61,366 bases of DNA. Source: Clostridia bacterium (GTDB lineage Bacteria > Bacillota_A > Clostridia > Oscillospirales > CAG-272). The notes beneath the pieces were generated by a model, which made no database searches, had not been told where the DNA came from, and saw only the letters and a list, made by a program, of their open reading frames with translations. Positions 9,345-18,468 of the stretch are shown here, one piece after another (within the stretch, counting starts at the first letter, position 1; every line of letters begins with the position of its first letter). The stretch is taken from NCBI GenBank assembly GCA_017632155.1, contig JAGBRZ010000077.1, positions 1 to 61,366 on the forward strand. The letters run 5' to 3'. A program made the translations under genes and the position numbers.

Positions 9345-11407
9345 AAAAAATTGATATGGCAAAGGCGATAGGCCTTGCCGATGAAGCTTTCGTTGCCGAA
9401 GCCGCGCCGAAGGCAACGAGAACAAAGAGTATATTTGGGCGCAAATTTGCAATAGTAGCGGCTTGTGTTTCGCTTGTCGTAACCTCAGTTTTTCTGTGGC
9501 TGCTGCTGCCTTTTTCGAACGAGGTCATCCTGCCGGATTTTGATAATAAGAAGGACCTTCCGGAAGAGCTCAAGGCTTATGCAGACAGCGAGTATATCGA
9601 CCTGATATATGCTATTTACAAAAACGGCGAGCTCGCACCAAAGAAAGAAAACGGATCGTATCTTAACGGCGAATACCGCTATTTTATTCCAAGCGTTACG
9701 ACCGGTTTATTGACAATAACCGATCTTGATAGCGATTACATTAGATATAATGGAAGTTTCGATTCAGACGGCTTTGATTCGAACAGTGATGAAGAAGGCT
9801 CCACGTTATGTAGCAGCTATGTTGAAACTACCGACAATCAGGTAAAAGGCGTCATAGAGGCAGATCTTTTCAAGCGAACCGAGACTCATATCTTTTATTT
9901 TGACATTGACTCAAGGAAGATCAACGTTTATTCGATAGCGGGCAGTAAGAGCCAACTTGTTTCTGATATCAATCTTACAGATTACGTTTTTGACTCATTC
10001 GAGAATCTTTACTTGGGTCAGCTGTTTTTGTCGAAAGATGGAAAAACACTCACCGTTCTCAGTAATAGCTATAAGTTGAAAAGAGTAGTATCGACGGGAA
10101 ATCTTTATGCTGACCCTTATACGTTTCTTATTTCTTTTGACGTATCCGATCCGGAAAACATTAAGGAAAACGGACGTTTTGCTATAAGTGGCAGCTATTC
10201 TACCGCGCGTGTGGTTGACGGCGAGATCCTGCTTTTCACCGAATACTTTATGGATCGACCTTTGGCTGACGATTATTCCGATATAGAGGATTTTGTTCCT
10301 TCGATCAACTGCGGAGAGGGCTTTGCCCTCATACCTGCGGAGGATATTATTATTCCCGACGGTAATATTGCGGGATGCTACACCGTTGTGTCAAAGCTTA
10401 ATGAATCCGACCTTTCGTTCAAGGGCTCGATAGCTTGTCTTTCTTTTTCCGAAACCGTTTACGTATCCGAGGATAAGATATTCCTTACAAGACTCTACAG
10501 TGACTGCGTTGAGCGCGAGAAAGACGGTAAAATGTCTCCCTGCCGCATCAATATGACCGAGATCACCGCTATCTCTTACAAGGGGGGAGGGTTCCGGAAG
10601 CTCGGAAGTGTCTGTGTTGAAGGCAGTGTGAAGAATCAGTACAGCCTTGATGAATTCAATGGCATTCTCCGCATTGTCACCACCACGGGCGGTACGAGTT
10701 ATCTTGCTGATAAATATCTTGTGACCGAGGCTGGACTTTTTTACGGCGAGCCCGGCGGGGAACTTGTAAAAACTGAACGTATTGAAACCAATGCCTCGCT
10801 TTACTGCATTGATCTTTCAAATTTCGAGATTGTCGGCGAGGTTCGTGATTTTGCTCCCGCAGGCGAGACCGTTGAATCAGTCCGCTTCGACGGCACGAAT
10901 GCATACGTCTGCACCGCAGTCGTCGTGACTTTCACAGACCCCGTTTACTTCTTTGATCTTTCCGATCTGAACAACATCACCTATACCGACACGGGATATA
11001 TTGACGGTTTTTCATCTTCGCTTGTCAATTTCGGCGAAGGACTTCTTCTCGGTATCGGCTACGGGGAGAACCGCAGTACTCTCAAGATCGAGGTCTACGC
11101 AGAAGAGAGCGACAAAGTGGTATCGCTTGACTCTTACGAAGTCGAAGGTGTCACTTTCTCCACAGACTATAAGTCTTACTATATCGACCGCGAGCGCGGA
11201 CTCGTCGGACTGATGTTTGATGAATGGAGAATCGGGGACGGCTGCCGATATGTTCTGCTTGGCTTCGACGGCTATCAGCTCTTTGAGGTAGTGAATCAGA
11301 AATTTGACGTAAGCTTCTCTCCCGATAAAGCCCGCGCCACTATTGCGGACAATTACTTCTATATGATGGTATCTTACGAATTCAAAGCCATCAAACTGTT
11401 TGATTGA
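9341..11407 (+). CDS. Membrane-anchored beta-propeller protein, likely anti-sigma partner of the ECF factor
   Basis: This 688-residue protein has a cytoplasmic N-terminus of about 38 residues, one membrane segment (about 39-60, AIVAACVSLVVTSVF), then a ~620-residue outside domain. The domain contains repeated FDVSD-like and GT..Y blades typical of the C-terminal beta-propeller family (PF09826 type) of secreted Bacillota proteins. The ATGA overlap with the sigma gene and the membrane topology are those of sigma/anti-sigma pairs. Its short N-terminal tail would have to hold sigma, since no canonical zinc anti-sigma domain is visible. Propeller family assignment is moderately firm; the anti-sigma role is inferred from context. 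Confidence 0.8.
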   Translation: MKKIDMAKAIGLADEAFVAEAAPKATRTKSIFGRKFAIVAACVSLVVTSVFLWLLLPFSNEVILPDFDNKKDLPEELKAYADSEYIDLIYAIYKNGELAPKKENGSYLNGEYRYFIPSVTTGLLTITDLDSDYIRYNGSFDSDGFDSNSDEEGSTLCSSYVETTDNQVKGVIEADLFKRTETHIFYFDIDSRKINVYSIAGSKSQLVSDINLTDYVFDSFENLYLGQLFLSKDGKTLTVLSNSYKLKRVVSTGNLYADPYTFLISFDVSDPENIKENGRFAISGSYSTARVVDGEILLFTEYFMDRPLADDYSDIEDFVPSINCGEGFALIPAEDIIIPDGNIAGCYTVVSKLNESDLSFKGSIACLSFSETVYVSEDKIFLTRLYSDCVEREKDGKMSPCRINMTEITAISYKGGGFRKLGSVCVEGSVKNQYSLDEFNGILRIVTTTGGTSYLADKYLVTEAGLFYGEPGGELVKTERIETNASLYCIDLSNFEIVGEVRDFAPAGETVESVRFDGTNAYVCTAVVVTFTDPVYFFDLSDLNNITYTDTGYIDGFSSSLVNFGEGLLLGIGYGENRSTLKIEVYAEESDKVVSLDSYEVEGVTFSTDYKSYYIDRERGLVGLMFDEWRIGDGCRYVLLGFDGYQLFEVVNQKFDVSFSPDKARATIADNYFYMMVSYEFKAIKLFD

Positions 11408-11408
11408 T

Positions 11409-11924
11409 ATGAAAAAGATAATATTGCTATTACTTGCAACAGTAATTCTTTTTCCGTGCTTTTCGGGCTGCGCGGAGAGTCTGCTGCCAAAGGAAGTGCC
11501 CGAGGATTTCTCCTTTGCGCTGACTTGGGGTGTTTATGGGATCAGCTCTTATGACAGCCGCACGGGTAAGCTCGTCAAAACGAAGGACGCGACAAATCCG
11601 AGGGATTACGTGACCTACGTCAAGCTTTCGGACGAGGTGATGGAACTCATTTATAAAAAACTTCGCGCGCTTGATGTCGATTCATATCCCGATGAATACG
11701 ATCCCGATCTTATGATGGCAAGTGATCCGTCTGCTTCGCTGATACTCACCGTCCGCAGGGGCGATTACGTCAAGACCATTGAGGCGAAAGACGTTTCACT
11801 TTCCTTTGACGCGTTGTTCCCAAAGGGCAAAAGGTTCATTGATACGTGCCTTGACATCAGCGACATCCTCACTGCCACCGAGGAATGGAAAGCCTTGCCC
11901 GATTATGAATTTTATTATGATTAA
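11409..11924 (+). CDS. Small lipoprotein of the ECF operon
   Basis: The product is a 171-residue predicted lipoprotein (signal to FSGC, Cys21) with no recognised domain. ATG 11409 lies just 1 nt beyond the stop of the propeller gene; an in-frame TTG at 11400 overlaps that gene but has no ribosome site. It is followed directly by a strong terminator, so it is the last gene of the sigma/propeller/lipoprotein operon. It probably acts outside the membrane with the propeller protein (inference). Confidence 0.82.
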   Translation: MKKIILLLLATVILFPCFSGCAESLLPKEVPEDFSFALTWGVYGISSYDSRTGKLVKTKDATNPRDYVTYVKLSDEVMELIYKKLRALDVDSYPDEYDPDLMMASDPSASLILTVRRGDYVKTIEAKDVSLSFDALFPKGKRFIDTCLDISDILTATEEWKALPDYEFYYD

Positions 11925-11927
11925 ATT

Positions 11928-11956
11928 AAATGAGTCGGCTTTTTGCCGACTCATTT
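11928..11956 (+). terminator. Terminator of the ECF operon
   Basis: A perfect 12-bp stem AAATGAGTCGGC/GCCGACTCATTT with a TTTTT loop, starting 3 nt after the lipoprotein stop. Confidence 0.9.
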
Positions 11957-11968
11957 TCTATAAAAATC

Positions 11969-11997
11969 TTGACAATTCCCCCGAATGATTGTATAAT
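11969..11997 (+). promoter_or_regulatory. Promoter of the glycerophosphodiesterase gene
   Basis: Perfect TTGACA (11969-11974), 17 nt, TATAAT (11992-11997), 29 nt before the ATG. Confidence 0.88.
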
Positions 11998-12026
11998 CAT
12001 AGTATAACATTCCAGGAGGTACAGTT

Positions 12027-12809
12027 ATGTCCGAATTCAAGTTCCAAGCCCACAGAGGCGATAGTGTATCATATCCCGAAAATACCCTCATTTCCTACCT
12101 TGCCGCAGTTGAGCAGGGCTATAAGATCGTCGAAATGGACTGCAAGTTCACAAAGGATAACGTCTGCATTATGCTGCACGACGGCACCATAAACCGCACC
12201 TGCCGCCGCGAGGACGGTTCTGCTTTCGAGGAAAAGATCGCATCCACCGCGCTCACTCTCGATGAGATCAAGGCACTCGACGCGGGACTTTTCAAGGGCG
12301 AGCAGTTCAAGGGAACAAAAATTCCCACCCTTGCCGAAACTCTCGAGGCACTCAAACCCACCGGCGTTGACGTCAAGCTTGACAACGTCTTCCAAGGCTT
12401 CAATGAGGAGCAGTTTGAGATCTTCTGCGAAACCGTCAAAGCGGCTGATATGGGCGCAAAGGTTGGCTTCACCTGCAAGACTCTGCCCTATTTCGATTGG
12501 CTTGCAAAGAAGTTCCCCGAGGCTCATATGCACTATGACGGCCTTATGACCGCGGAGGCTCTTGAGCACACCCGTGCTGTTGCCGAGGGCAGAGTGACCT
12601 ATTGGATCCCCTACGCAAACAAGTCGACCGCGTGGTTCAAGGGCAGATTTGCCGATCCCGAATTCTGCGCCGAGGTTCGCAAGTACGGGAACATCGGCAT
12701 CTGGACGATCGGCGAGATGGACGAGCTTCGCACCTCCGTCCGCGAATTCGGAGCGGTAGCCGCAGAAACAAACGGTCAGCTCAAGCCCTATATGCTTGCG
12801 GATATTTAA
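12027..12809 (+). CDS. Glycerophosphodiester phosphodiesterase family protein
   Basis: This 260-residue cytoplasmic protein has the GDPD TIM-barrel signatures: AHRGD at residues 8-12, PENT, an EMDCKFTKD strand carrying the metal-binding Glu and Asp, and LHDGTINRT with the catalytic His. A later VDVKLD segment adds another metal ligand. It hydrolyses glycerophosphodiesters to glycerol-3-phosphate and an alcohol. The length is normal for the family. AGGAGGT precedes the ATG. It is monocistronic, with consensus promoters on either side (its own, and that of asnA). Confidence 0.93.
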   Translation: MSEFKFQAHRGDSVSYPENTLISYLAAVEQGYKIVEMDCKFTKDNVCIMLHDGTINRTCRREDGSAFEEKIASTALTLDEIKALDAGLFKGEQFKGTKIPTLAETLEALKPTGVDVKLDNVFQGFNEEQFEIFCETVKAADMGAKVGFTCKTLPYFDWLAKKFPEAHMHYDGLMTAEALEHTRAVAEGRVTYWIPYANKSTAWFKGRFADPEFCAEVRKYGNIGIWTIGEMDELRTSVREFGAVAAETNGQLKPYMLADI

Positions 12810-12812
12810 GCC

Positions 12813-12841
12813 TTGACAATCCGCATATATTGTGATATAAT
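12813..12841 (+). promoter_or_regulatory. Promoter of asnA
   Basis: Perfect TTGACA (12813-12818), 17 nt, TATAAT (12836-12841), 33 nt upstream of the asnA start. The leader is too short for a T-box. Confidence 0.88.
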
Positions 12842-12874
12842 TAATTATTATTTATTGAAGAGAGGTGCAGACCA

Positions 12875-13882
12875 ATGCCCATCCAGGTTCCCGAGGGATA
12901 TTCCTCGCATCTGACAGCAAGACAAACGCAAATAGCGATCAAAAAGATCAAGGACTTCTTCCAATCCAATCTTGCAAATCAGCTCAATCTGCGCCGTGTT
13001 TCCGCGCCCCTTTTTGTCGATGCCGCATCGGGTCTCAACGATAACCTCAGCGGTAGGGAGCGCCCCGTCGCATTCGATATGGGGTATTCCGCCGGCAACT
13101 TCGAGATCGTTCAGTCGCTTGCAAAGTGGAAGAGAGTTGCTCTTCAGAAATACGGCTTTGCGCCCGGCGAGGGACTTTATACCGATATGAACGCCATCCG
13201 CCGCGATGAGGAAACAGACAACATCCATTCTGTTTTCGTTGACCAGTGGGACTGGGAAAAGATTCTGCGCCCGAACGAGCGCACGCAGGAATATCTCCAC
13301 AGAACGGTTCGCTATATCTACGATGCGCTTCGTCAGACTGAAAATTACATAGCCGACGACTACAACTTCATCGGTCATCTTCTCCCCGAGGAGATAACCT
13401 TTATCACCTCCGCAGAGCTTGAGGCAAAATATCCCGATCTCACTCCCAAGGAGCGCGAATACCGCGCGGCGAAGGAGTACGGTGCACTTTTCCTTGAGCA
13501 GATCGGCGGAGCTCTCCCCATTTCCGGCAAGCCGCACGACGGCAGAGCTCCCGACTACGACGATTGGTCGCTAAACGGCGATATCATCGTTTACTATCCC
13601 GTTCTTGACATCGCGCTTGAGCTTTCGAGCATGGGCATCAGAGTTGATGCCGAGGCGCTTAGCCGTCAACTTGAGATTTCGGGCTTTACCGACCGCGCAA
13701 AGCTCCCCTATCATCGCGATCTCCTTGACGGTAAGCTTCCGCTGACCATCGGCGGAGGTATCGGTCAGTCGAGAATGTGTATGTTCTTCCTGCGCAAAGC
13801 CCACATTGGCGAGGTTCAGGCATCCTGCTGGCCCGCAGAGGACGTGGAAATCTGCAAGAAGAATGGAATCGAGCTTCTGTAA
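12875..13882 (+). CDS. asnA: Aspartate--ammonia ligase
   Basis: This is the AsnA form of asparagine synthetase: aspartate + NH3 + ATP to asparagine + AMP + PPi. The fold is related to class II aminoacyl-tRNA synthetases. Family signatures run in order: [17 protein letters not shown] and [10 protein letters not shown] near the N-terminus, AIRRDEE and VDQWDWEK in the middle, and [11 protein letters not shown] near residue 290 (motif-3-like ATP site). The 335-residue length is typical. GAGAGGTG precedes the ATG. The following isomerase gene is 16 nt away and may be cotranscribed. Confidence 0.97.
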   Translation: MPIQVPEGYSSHLTARQTQIAIKKIKDFFQSNLANQLNLRRVSAPLFVDAASGLNDNLSGRERPVAFDMGYSAGNFEIVQSLAKWKRVALQKYGFAPGEGLYTDMNAIRRDEETDNIHSVFVDQWDWEKILRPNERTQEYLHRTVRYIYDALRQTENYIADDYNFIGHLLPEEITFITSAELEAKYPDLTPKEREYRAAKEYGALFLEQIGGALPISGKPHDGRAPDYDDWSLNGDIIVYYPVLDIALELSSMGIRVDAEALSRQLEISGFTDRAKLPYHRDLLDGKLPLTIGGGIGQSRMCMFFLRKAHIGEVQASCWPAEDVEICKKNGIELL

Positions 13883-13898
13883 AAGAGAGTAGATTGAA

Positions 13899-14711
13899 AT
13901 GAAAAGAAAATTAGGCGTTAATATTGATTGCATCGGTGACGGATTTGACGAAGTCCGCACGCTTGAGCTCGCGCATCAGACCGGCTTTGAGGTATTTACA
14001 GGCAGCAAAAGACCTGTGGAAATGATGGCAAGGATCAAGGAGAAGGCCGTAGAGCTTGGAATGGAATTCCCCTTCCTTCACTCGCCCTACAGCGGCATCA
14101 ATAATTTGTGGCTTGAGGGAGATGATTACCGCGCGATATTTGAAGGAATTATCGAGTCGGTGGATATTGCCGCGACATTTGAGATTGGCGCGGTCGTCAC
14201 TCACGTTTCAAGCGGTTGGCAGGCTCCTCCGGTAAACGACCTTGGTCTTTCACGCTTTGATGCTCTTGTAGAATATGCCAATAAGAAGAATATAACACTT
14301 GCTTTTGAAAATCTTCGTATGGTCGGAAACCTCGCTTATCTGATCGATCGCTACGAGCATTGCGACAATGTACGCTTCTGTTTTGACTGCGGACACGAGC
14401 ATTGCTACACCAAAACCGTCCCGTGGATCGACATTTTCACAAATAAGATCATAGCAACGCATATTCACGATAATATGAGCCGTCCTTTTGGGGATAAATC
14501 AACAGATCCCGATTCGCATTGGCTCCCCTTTGACGGAACCTATAACTATCACGAGATGATGCATAAGCTTGATAAGTATGGATATGCGGGTCCGCTTGTG
14601 CTTGAGATCTATCGCAAAGCAAGAGCGGATTATAAGGAACTTTCTCCCGAGGAATTCCTTGCAACCGCATACGATCGAATCACTCGAATCTCTACCTTGA
14701 ACGATTTATAA
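13899..14711 (+). CDS. Sugar phosphate isomerase/epimerase-like TIM barrel
   Basis: The product has 270 residues of the xylose-isomerase-like AP-endonuclease-2 superfamily. Candidate metal ligands are AFENLR (Glu), CFDCGHEHCY (Asp and His), HIHDN (His) and LEIYRK (Glu near the C-terminus). These are the four positions that normally bind the divalent metal. The substrate cannot be read. It lies 16 nt after asnA and before a long bidirectional terminator. A second member of the superfamily is at 33432-34337, but the two look only distantly related. Confidence 0.85.
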   Translation: MKRKLGVNIDCIGDGFDEVRTLELAHQTGFEVFTGSKRPVEMMARIKEKAVELGMEFPFLHSPYSGINNLWLEGDDYRAIFEGIIESVDIAATFEIGAVVTHVSSGWQAPPVNDLGLSRFDALVEYANKKNITLAFENLRMVGNLAYLIDRYEHCDNVRFCFDCGHEHCYTKTVPWIDIFTNKIIATHIHDNMSRPFGDKSTDPDSHWLPFDGTYNYHEMMHKLDKYGYAGPLVLEIYRKARADYKELSPEEFLATAYDRITRISTLNDL

Positions 14712-14714
14712 AAC

Positions 14715-14769
14715 AAAAGAGGAATATTTTATGTGAAGCACTTGATCTTCAATAAAATATTCCTCTTTT
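14715..14769. terminator. Bidirectional terminator
   Basis: A 17-bp perfect stem (14715-14731 with 14753-14769), A-rich on the left arm and T-rich on the right, lying between convergent genes. Confidence 0.88.
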
Positions 14770-14772
14770 TTA

Positions 14773-16338
14773 TCAGATATCTCTTGCGGAATAAACCGCA
14801 CGGTGGTCGGGGTGGGAGATAACGATCGGTACATCGCTCATAAAACGCACGGCAAAATCGGCGTTTTCGGGCACTCCGCGCTTTTTGAGCGATAGCCAAT
14901 CGAAGTATTCGAAGTCACCGTTGACCTCTTCACCTACAATATTGAGCTTCTTGACTACAAGCGGTGCGGCGGTTGCCTTGATCGAGCGCACCATTCGCCA
15001 GCTGTCATCGAAATAAAGCTCTATGGTGACGTCTGCGGCTTGATGTGTCATATTGATAAGGGTGAATATAAGATCGCTCTCACGGGCGGTGTTGAGCTCT
15101 GTGAAGACCCACGTGTTTGCTCCGCAACGGCTCTGCCCCTTTTTGTAACGGCTTTCGTGCTCGGCGCGCGCGTTGCACGGAGCAGAGTAGGGAAGGGTGA
15201 TCGTTCTTTGCGGTGTACCTATGATGAATTCCTCGATCGAATCCACACGGGTCATCAGATATTTTGTGCTTTCCTTGTGTGCGGAAAATGCTGTGTATGC
15301 GTTGTATTCCGAGATGGGAAGCAGGCAGACCTTGGGGCGGATGAGATCGTAACCGCGCATCATTGCTTCAGCTGTTCCGCACTGCAAACCGTGGTGGGGA
15401 ACTTGAAGAATGTCGGATTTCAGATATCCGCCGAATTTTTCGGGCAGCTGCGCGTCGCTGAAGGAGGCATCGGTTGCCCAAAGAATGATCTGACCGCAAA
15501 GCTCCATTCGGATAACAAGCGATGAGGCATTTATGTTTTTGGAGAGATGAATGGTGTCATCCATCGAGGCGAGGATCTCAAGCGAAGCACCGCCGATGTT
15601 GAACCGCTGACCCGTGTGAGCCATATAGACCTTGCCGCCCGATCTTTCGATCTGCTCCCACATCTTCGGGATGTTCGTGAACGCAGATACGTCTTCAAAA
15701 CGGCGGTCTTTCTTTTCAAGCTTGGGGTAATGCACGAAGTCATCGTGCTCGGGGAAGTTGAAAATATAGCGCTCAACTTCTACTTTGTCGCCGTATGCTT
15801 CCATAAATACGATAAAACCGATGTAGTGATCGCTGTGCGGATGTGTGAGGATCCACGCGGCAATTACGGGCTTTTCGCCGCCCGAGCTCTCAATAAGGCA
15901 GTTTAAGAGGCGGTCGCGGTCGGGTTCAAAATGACGTCCGCCGTCAATGACGATGAATCGTCCGTCGGGCAAGCGGATGACATACGACATACCGAAATCT
16001 TCGAGTTCGATCTGCGTGATCTGCGCGGGAAGAGAATGCTCACGCGGGGAGTCTGCAAAATCGAAATAAGCGCAATTATCCTCCGCAGCGACGGTAAGCT
16101 CACGCAAGGGAGCAAAATAATTCAAAAAAACGCCGCCATTGTCTTTCGAATACGCCGCAAAACGATGCGCGCCCGCGGTGTATTCTTCTTTTTTTGTAAA
16201 TCCCGCATTGTCCAGCAGATTGCAGTAGCTGTCAAACGATTCTTCGCCGACATCCGAGAGCACAAACACACGTGACGTCGCATTTGTGCGGTTTTCTATG
16301 CATTCCTCGCCGAAAGCGGGGATATTGAAGAGTTTCAT
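14773..16338 (-). CDS. MBL-fold metallohydrolase (ComEC/Rec2-domain-like)
   Basis: The product has 521 residues. After a ~130-residue N-terminal domain comes the metallo-beta-lactamase core: FVIDGG, then LTHPHSDHYIG (the H-x-H-x-D-H metal motif), a WATD segment, and VPHHG as in the C-terminal hydrolase domain of ComEC proteins. No signal peptide or membrane segment was seen. The last ~130 residues form an extra beta-rich domain. The hydrolysed substrate is unknown. It has its own promoter at 16368-16396 and the bidirectional terminator at 14715-14769. Confidence 0.86.
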   Translation of the reverse strand: MKLFNIPAFGEECIENRTNATSRVFVLSDVGEESFDSYCNLLDNAGFTKKEEYTAGAHRFAAYSKDNGGVFLNYFAPLRELTVAAEDNCAYFDFADSPREHSLPAQITQIELEDFGMSYVIRLPDGRFIVIDGGRHFEPDRDRLLNCLIESSGGEKPVIAAWILTHPHSDHYIGFIVFMEAYGDKVEVERYIFNFPEHDDFVHYPKLEKKDRRFEDVSAFTNIPKMWEQIERSGGKVYMAHTGQRFNIGGASLEILASMDDTIHLSKNINASSLVIRMELCGQIILWATDASFSDAQLPEKFGGYLKSDILQVPHHGLQCGTAEAMMRGYDLIRPKVCLLPISEYNAYTAFSAHKESTKYLMTRVDSIEEFIIGTPQRTITLPYSAPCNARAEHESRYKKGQSRCGANTWVFTELNTARESDLIFTLINMTHQAADVTIELYFDDSWRMVRSIKATAAPLVVKKLNIVGEEVNGDFEYFDWLSLKKRGVPENADFAVRFMSDVPIVISHPDHRAVYSARDI

Positions 16339-16367
16339 TTTCTTCCCCTTATGTTAGAGATAAAGCT

Positions 16368-16396
16368 ATTATAACATAAAAGAGAAGGAAAGTCAA
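16368..16396 (-). promoter_or_regulatory. Promoter of the MBL hydrolase gene
   Basis: On the minus strand TTGACT (16391-16396), 17 nt, TATAAT (16368-16373), 30 nt before the ATG. Confidence 0.82.
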
Positions 16397-16403
16397 TCGT
16401 TTT

Positions 16404-16847
16404 TTACGGGTAGATCGACATACCGTTTCTTACTACGACGTGAGTGTAGTAAATGAGGGATATGCAGAGATCGCGATCGCCGTTATCCGGATCAAAGGAT
16501 ATTTCGTCCGCCATACCGAGCAGACGGCTGATATATTTCATTGAGCCGCTGAAGTCAAGTGAGAGGTCGACTTGGATGCAGCATTCATTCCGTGTGATGC
16601 GGACGTTGAACTCATAAAGTTTTGATACATCAATAGCATGGCAAATGAATTCATTGCCTTCTTCCTCGCGCTTAGGAATGGAGATATACTGTCTGTTGCC
16701 AAGAATAGCCTTGTAGATGTCTTCCGAAGACATCTTCACAGGATCGTCTTGCGCTTCTTTCAAAGCCTTTTGAAAAAAAGGATCGGTCGTATAGTCCTTG
16801 CGGGGATATTTTGCTTCGTAAATAATTTTTTCTTTCTTTTGTATCAT
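16404..16847 (-). CDS. Hypothetical protein, 147 residues
   Basis: No recognised family. It is soluble and charged, starting MIQKKEKIIYEAKYP, with a likely beta-rich C-terminal half. ATG 16847 is preferred because AGGTCACA lies just upstream and the reading frame beyond it looks noncoding; an earlier in-frame ATG exists at 16979. It is the first gene of a leftward pair with the MBL hydrolase but is separated from it by that gene's own promoter. The upstream noncoding stretch to 17450 holds repeats. Confidence 0.65.
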   Translation of the reverse strand: MIQKKEKIIYEAKYPRKDYTTDPFFQKALKEAQDDPVKMSSEDIYKAILGNRQYISIPKREEEGNEFICHAIDVSKLYEFNVRITRNECCIQVDLSLDFSGSMKYISRLLGMADEISFDPDNGDRDLCISLIYYTHVVVRNGMSIYP

Positions 16848-16915
16848 TGTGACCTGCCCAAAATAAAAAGTGCGACGACCGAAGCCGCCGCACAAAAACG
16901 CAGACCTCGATAGTC

Positions 16916-17157
16916 GCCAAACTAATCCAATAATTGTACTGTAGAACAATCCAACCAGGTGAAATCTGCATTTTATCATATTTCATGATTAGATTGTTCG
17001 CCAAAAAAAGGTATAGTTATACCTTATGATTAAAGTTTGTTATTGAATTAGTTTGGCTCTTGTATTTTACTATATTTTTGCGGAAAAGTCAAGAGGGAAA
17101 GGGAATAAAACCAACGAAAGTGCGATTTTTGCGTTACTTTATTACGGAAGCCAAACT
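16916..17157. repeat. Three scattered GCCAAACT / AGTTTGGC words in a noncoding stretch
   Basis: GCCAAACTAAT (16916-16926) is repeated inverted as ATTAGTTTGGC (17047-17057), and AGCCAAACT recurs at 17149-17157. An AGGTATA/TATACCT dyad lies near 17009-17024. The first word lies upstream of the gene at 16404-16847, so these could be operator sites or decayed repeat ends. No gene was seen here. Confidence 0.35.
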
Positions 17158-17180
17158 ATATTTTACCGTTATTTATATTG

Positions 17181-17335
17181 CGAGCTTGTAGGGGAGGGCG
17201 TCCTCGACCTCCCAAGCCCAATTAAATTATCGCTGTGTATTAAGCCAAGAAACGAATAATACAGTTCCTGCATTTGATTCGTCAAATAATATCGCATATC
17301 CAGGGAGGTCGAGGACGCCCTCCCCTACAAACTCG
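17181..17335. repeat. MITE-like element with 33-bp terminal inverted repeats
   Basis: Positions 17181-17213 and 17303-17335 are inverted repeats of 33 nt with one mismatch, containing GTAGGGGAGGGCGTCCTCG. Each arm is itself a partial palindrome (GGGAGG...CCTCCC). The ~90-nt interior is A/T-rich and has no reading frame. The organisation is that of a small non-autonomous repeat. Confidence 0.75.
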
Positions 17336-17408
17336 TGATATTATTTTGATTATTTTTATGATTATTCTTCGTTCTATAAAGTGTCGGTTGTCATAATCGC
17401 AAAATGAA

Positions 17409-17443
17409 GTGGACCGATTCACTGTTTAAAAGAATCGGTCCAC
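17409..17443 (-). terminator. Terminator of the ttcA-region operon
   Basis: A perfect 12-bp stem GTGGACCGATTC/GAATCGGTCCAC with an 11-nt loop, 8 nt beyond the stop of the gene ending at 17451. Confidence 0.82.
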
Positions 17444-17450
17444 TATTTTA

Positions 17451-18464
17451 TCAGTTAAACTTCTTAAAGTTTTCTTCTCTTATCTTGTCAAAATGTCTTG
17501 ATCTTACTCGGTCAAACGCCTCGCAGGTAGCTGCCCAAGCGCGCTCGCAGCATTCGCTTTTGTAGGTGTTCGACTCGCTTCCGCGGTATGCCCAGGAAAT
17601 GAGCGTTCGCGCGCCCGCATCGTATGCGGCGTCGGTTGCAACGATGATCTCGTCCTCGTGTCCGCGCGGAATATCGTAGCTCTGAATCCAGATGTGATTC
17701 TGCTTGCCGACAGCCTCGGTTTCGGTGATGATCTGCTTCGAAGACTTGTAAACGTATTCGTAAGGATCGCGCTTGCCGCTTCTGGGATGCCAGTAGGGAT
17801 CGATTCCGAAGTCATTAAGAGTCGGGATGGTCATGATCTTCTTTGCGTAATCAAGCGTATGCAGCATTACGCAAACGCTGTTTTCAATGCCCATTGATGC
17901 GGCATAGGAACAGACGGTATCGAAGTAACTCAAAAGAGAATTAACTCTGAATTCGCGCATCTCATCGGTCATTTCGGTGGGCATGGGGTGACCGTATTTT
18001 TCTTCAAAAAGCTTTTGGCAGGTCGGGCAGCAGCAAGAGAAAAGCTCGCCCTTCGCCTTGAAGTGGGGCTCGTCCCAAAAGATCTTCTTGCCGCCAAAGG
18101 AGGCAACTGCCTCTATCCAGTTCTTTGTGAAATTAATGAATGCGGGAGCATTATAGCAGGCGGAAACGGGATCGATCGAGCCGTCCGAATATACCTGATG
18201 CGCCTCGGGATGGTACTGAAGGAAGTGGGATTTGTCACCGGGAGGGCCTCCGATGCCCCAGTTGTCGATCCAGACCTCAAGCCCGTTGTATTCCGAGATC
18301 TTGCAGATCTCGCTCATAACGCCAAGGTGGCGGTCCCAGTCGTTGTGCGAGAACATATGAACTACAACGTCCATATTGTGACGTGCCATTTCAGCCATAT
18401 CGTCCGCAACGTGGCGAAGGATTCGGTTGCCGTGGTATGCGGCGCCTGTTCTGATTCTTTCCAT
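17451..18464 (-). CDS. Glycoside-hydrolase-like TIM-barrel protein with a CCC-x2-C cluster
   Basis: The product has 337 residues and no signal. The pattern fits an alpha/beta barrel: VVVHMFSH, KKIFWDEPHF (acidic pair after a beta strand), FGIDPYW and RTLISWAYRG. After the WDEPH strand lies FSCCCPTCQKLFEEKYG. A comparable cysteine-rich C-x-C-x2-C insert follows the catalytic-region strand in uncharacterised GH-like barrels. ATG 18464 is chosen: AGAGGA, the end of ttcA, is its ribosome site, while an in-frame ATG at 18488 would overlap ttcA by 20 nt. Last gene of the four-gene operon. Confidence 0.72.
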   Translation of the reverse strand: MERIRTGAAYHGNRILRHVADDMAEMARHNMDVVVHMFSHNDWDRHLGVMSEICKISEYNGLEVWIDNWGIGGPPGDKSHFLQYHPEAHQVYSDGSIDPVSACYNAPAFINFTKNWIEAVASFGGKKIFWDEPHFKAKGELFSCCCPTCQKLFEEKYGHPMPTEMTDEMREFRVNSLLSYFDTVCSYAASMGIENSVCVMLHTLDYAKKIMTIPTLNDFGIDPYWHPRSGKRDPYEYVYKSSKQIITETEAVGKQNHIWIQSYDIPRGHEDEIIVATDAAYDAGARTLISWAYRGSESNTYKSECCERAWAATCEAFDRVRSRHFDKIREENFKKFN

Positions 18465-18468
18465 ATCG

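Noticed and set aside
12842..12874. T-box or other riboswitch before asnA
   Set aside because: Only about 25 nt separate the predicted transcript start from the start codon; there is no room for a folded leader.
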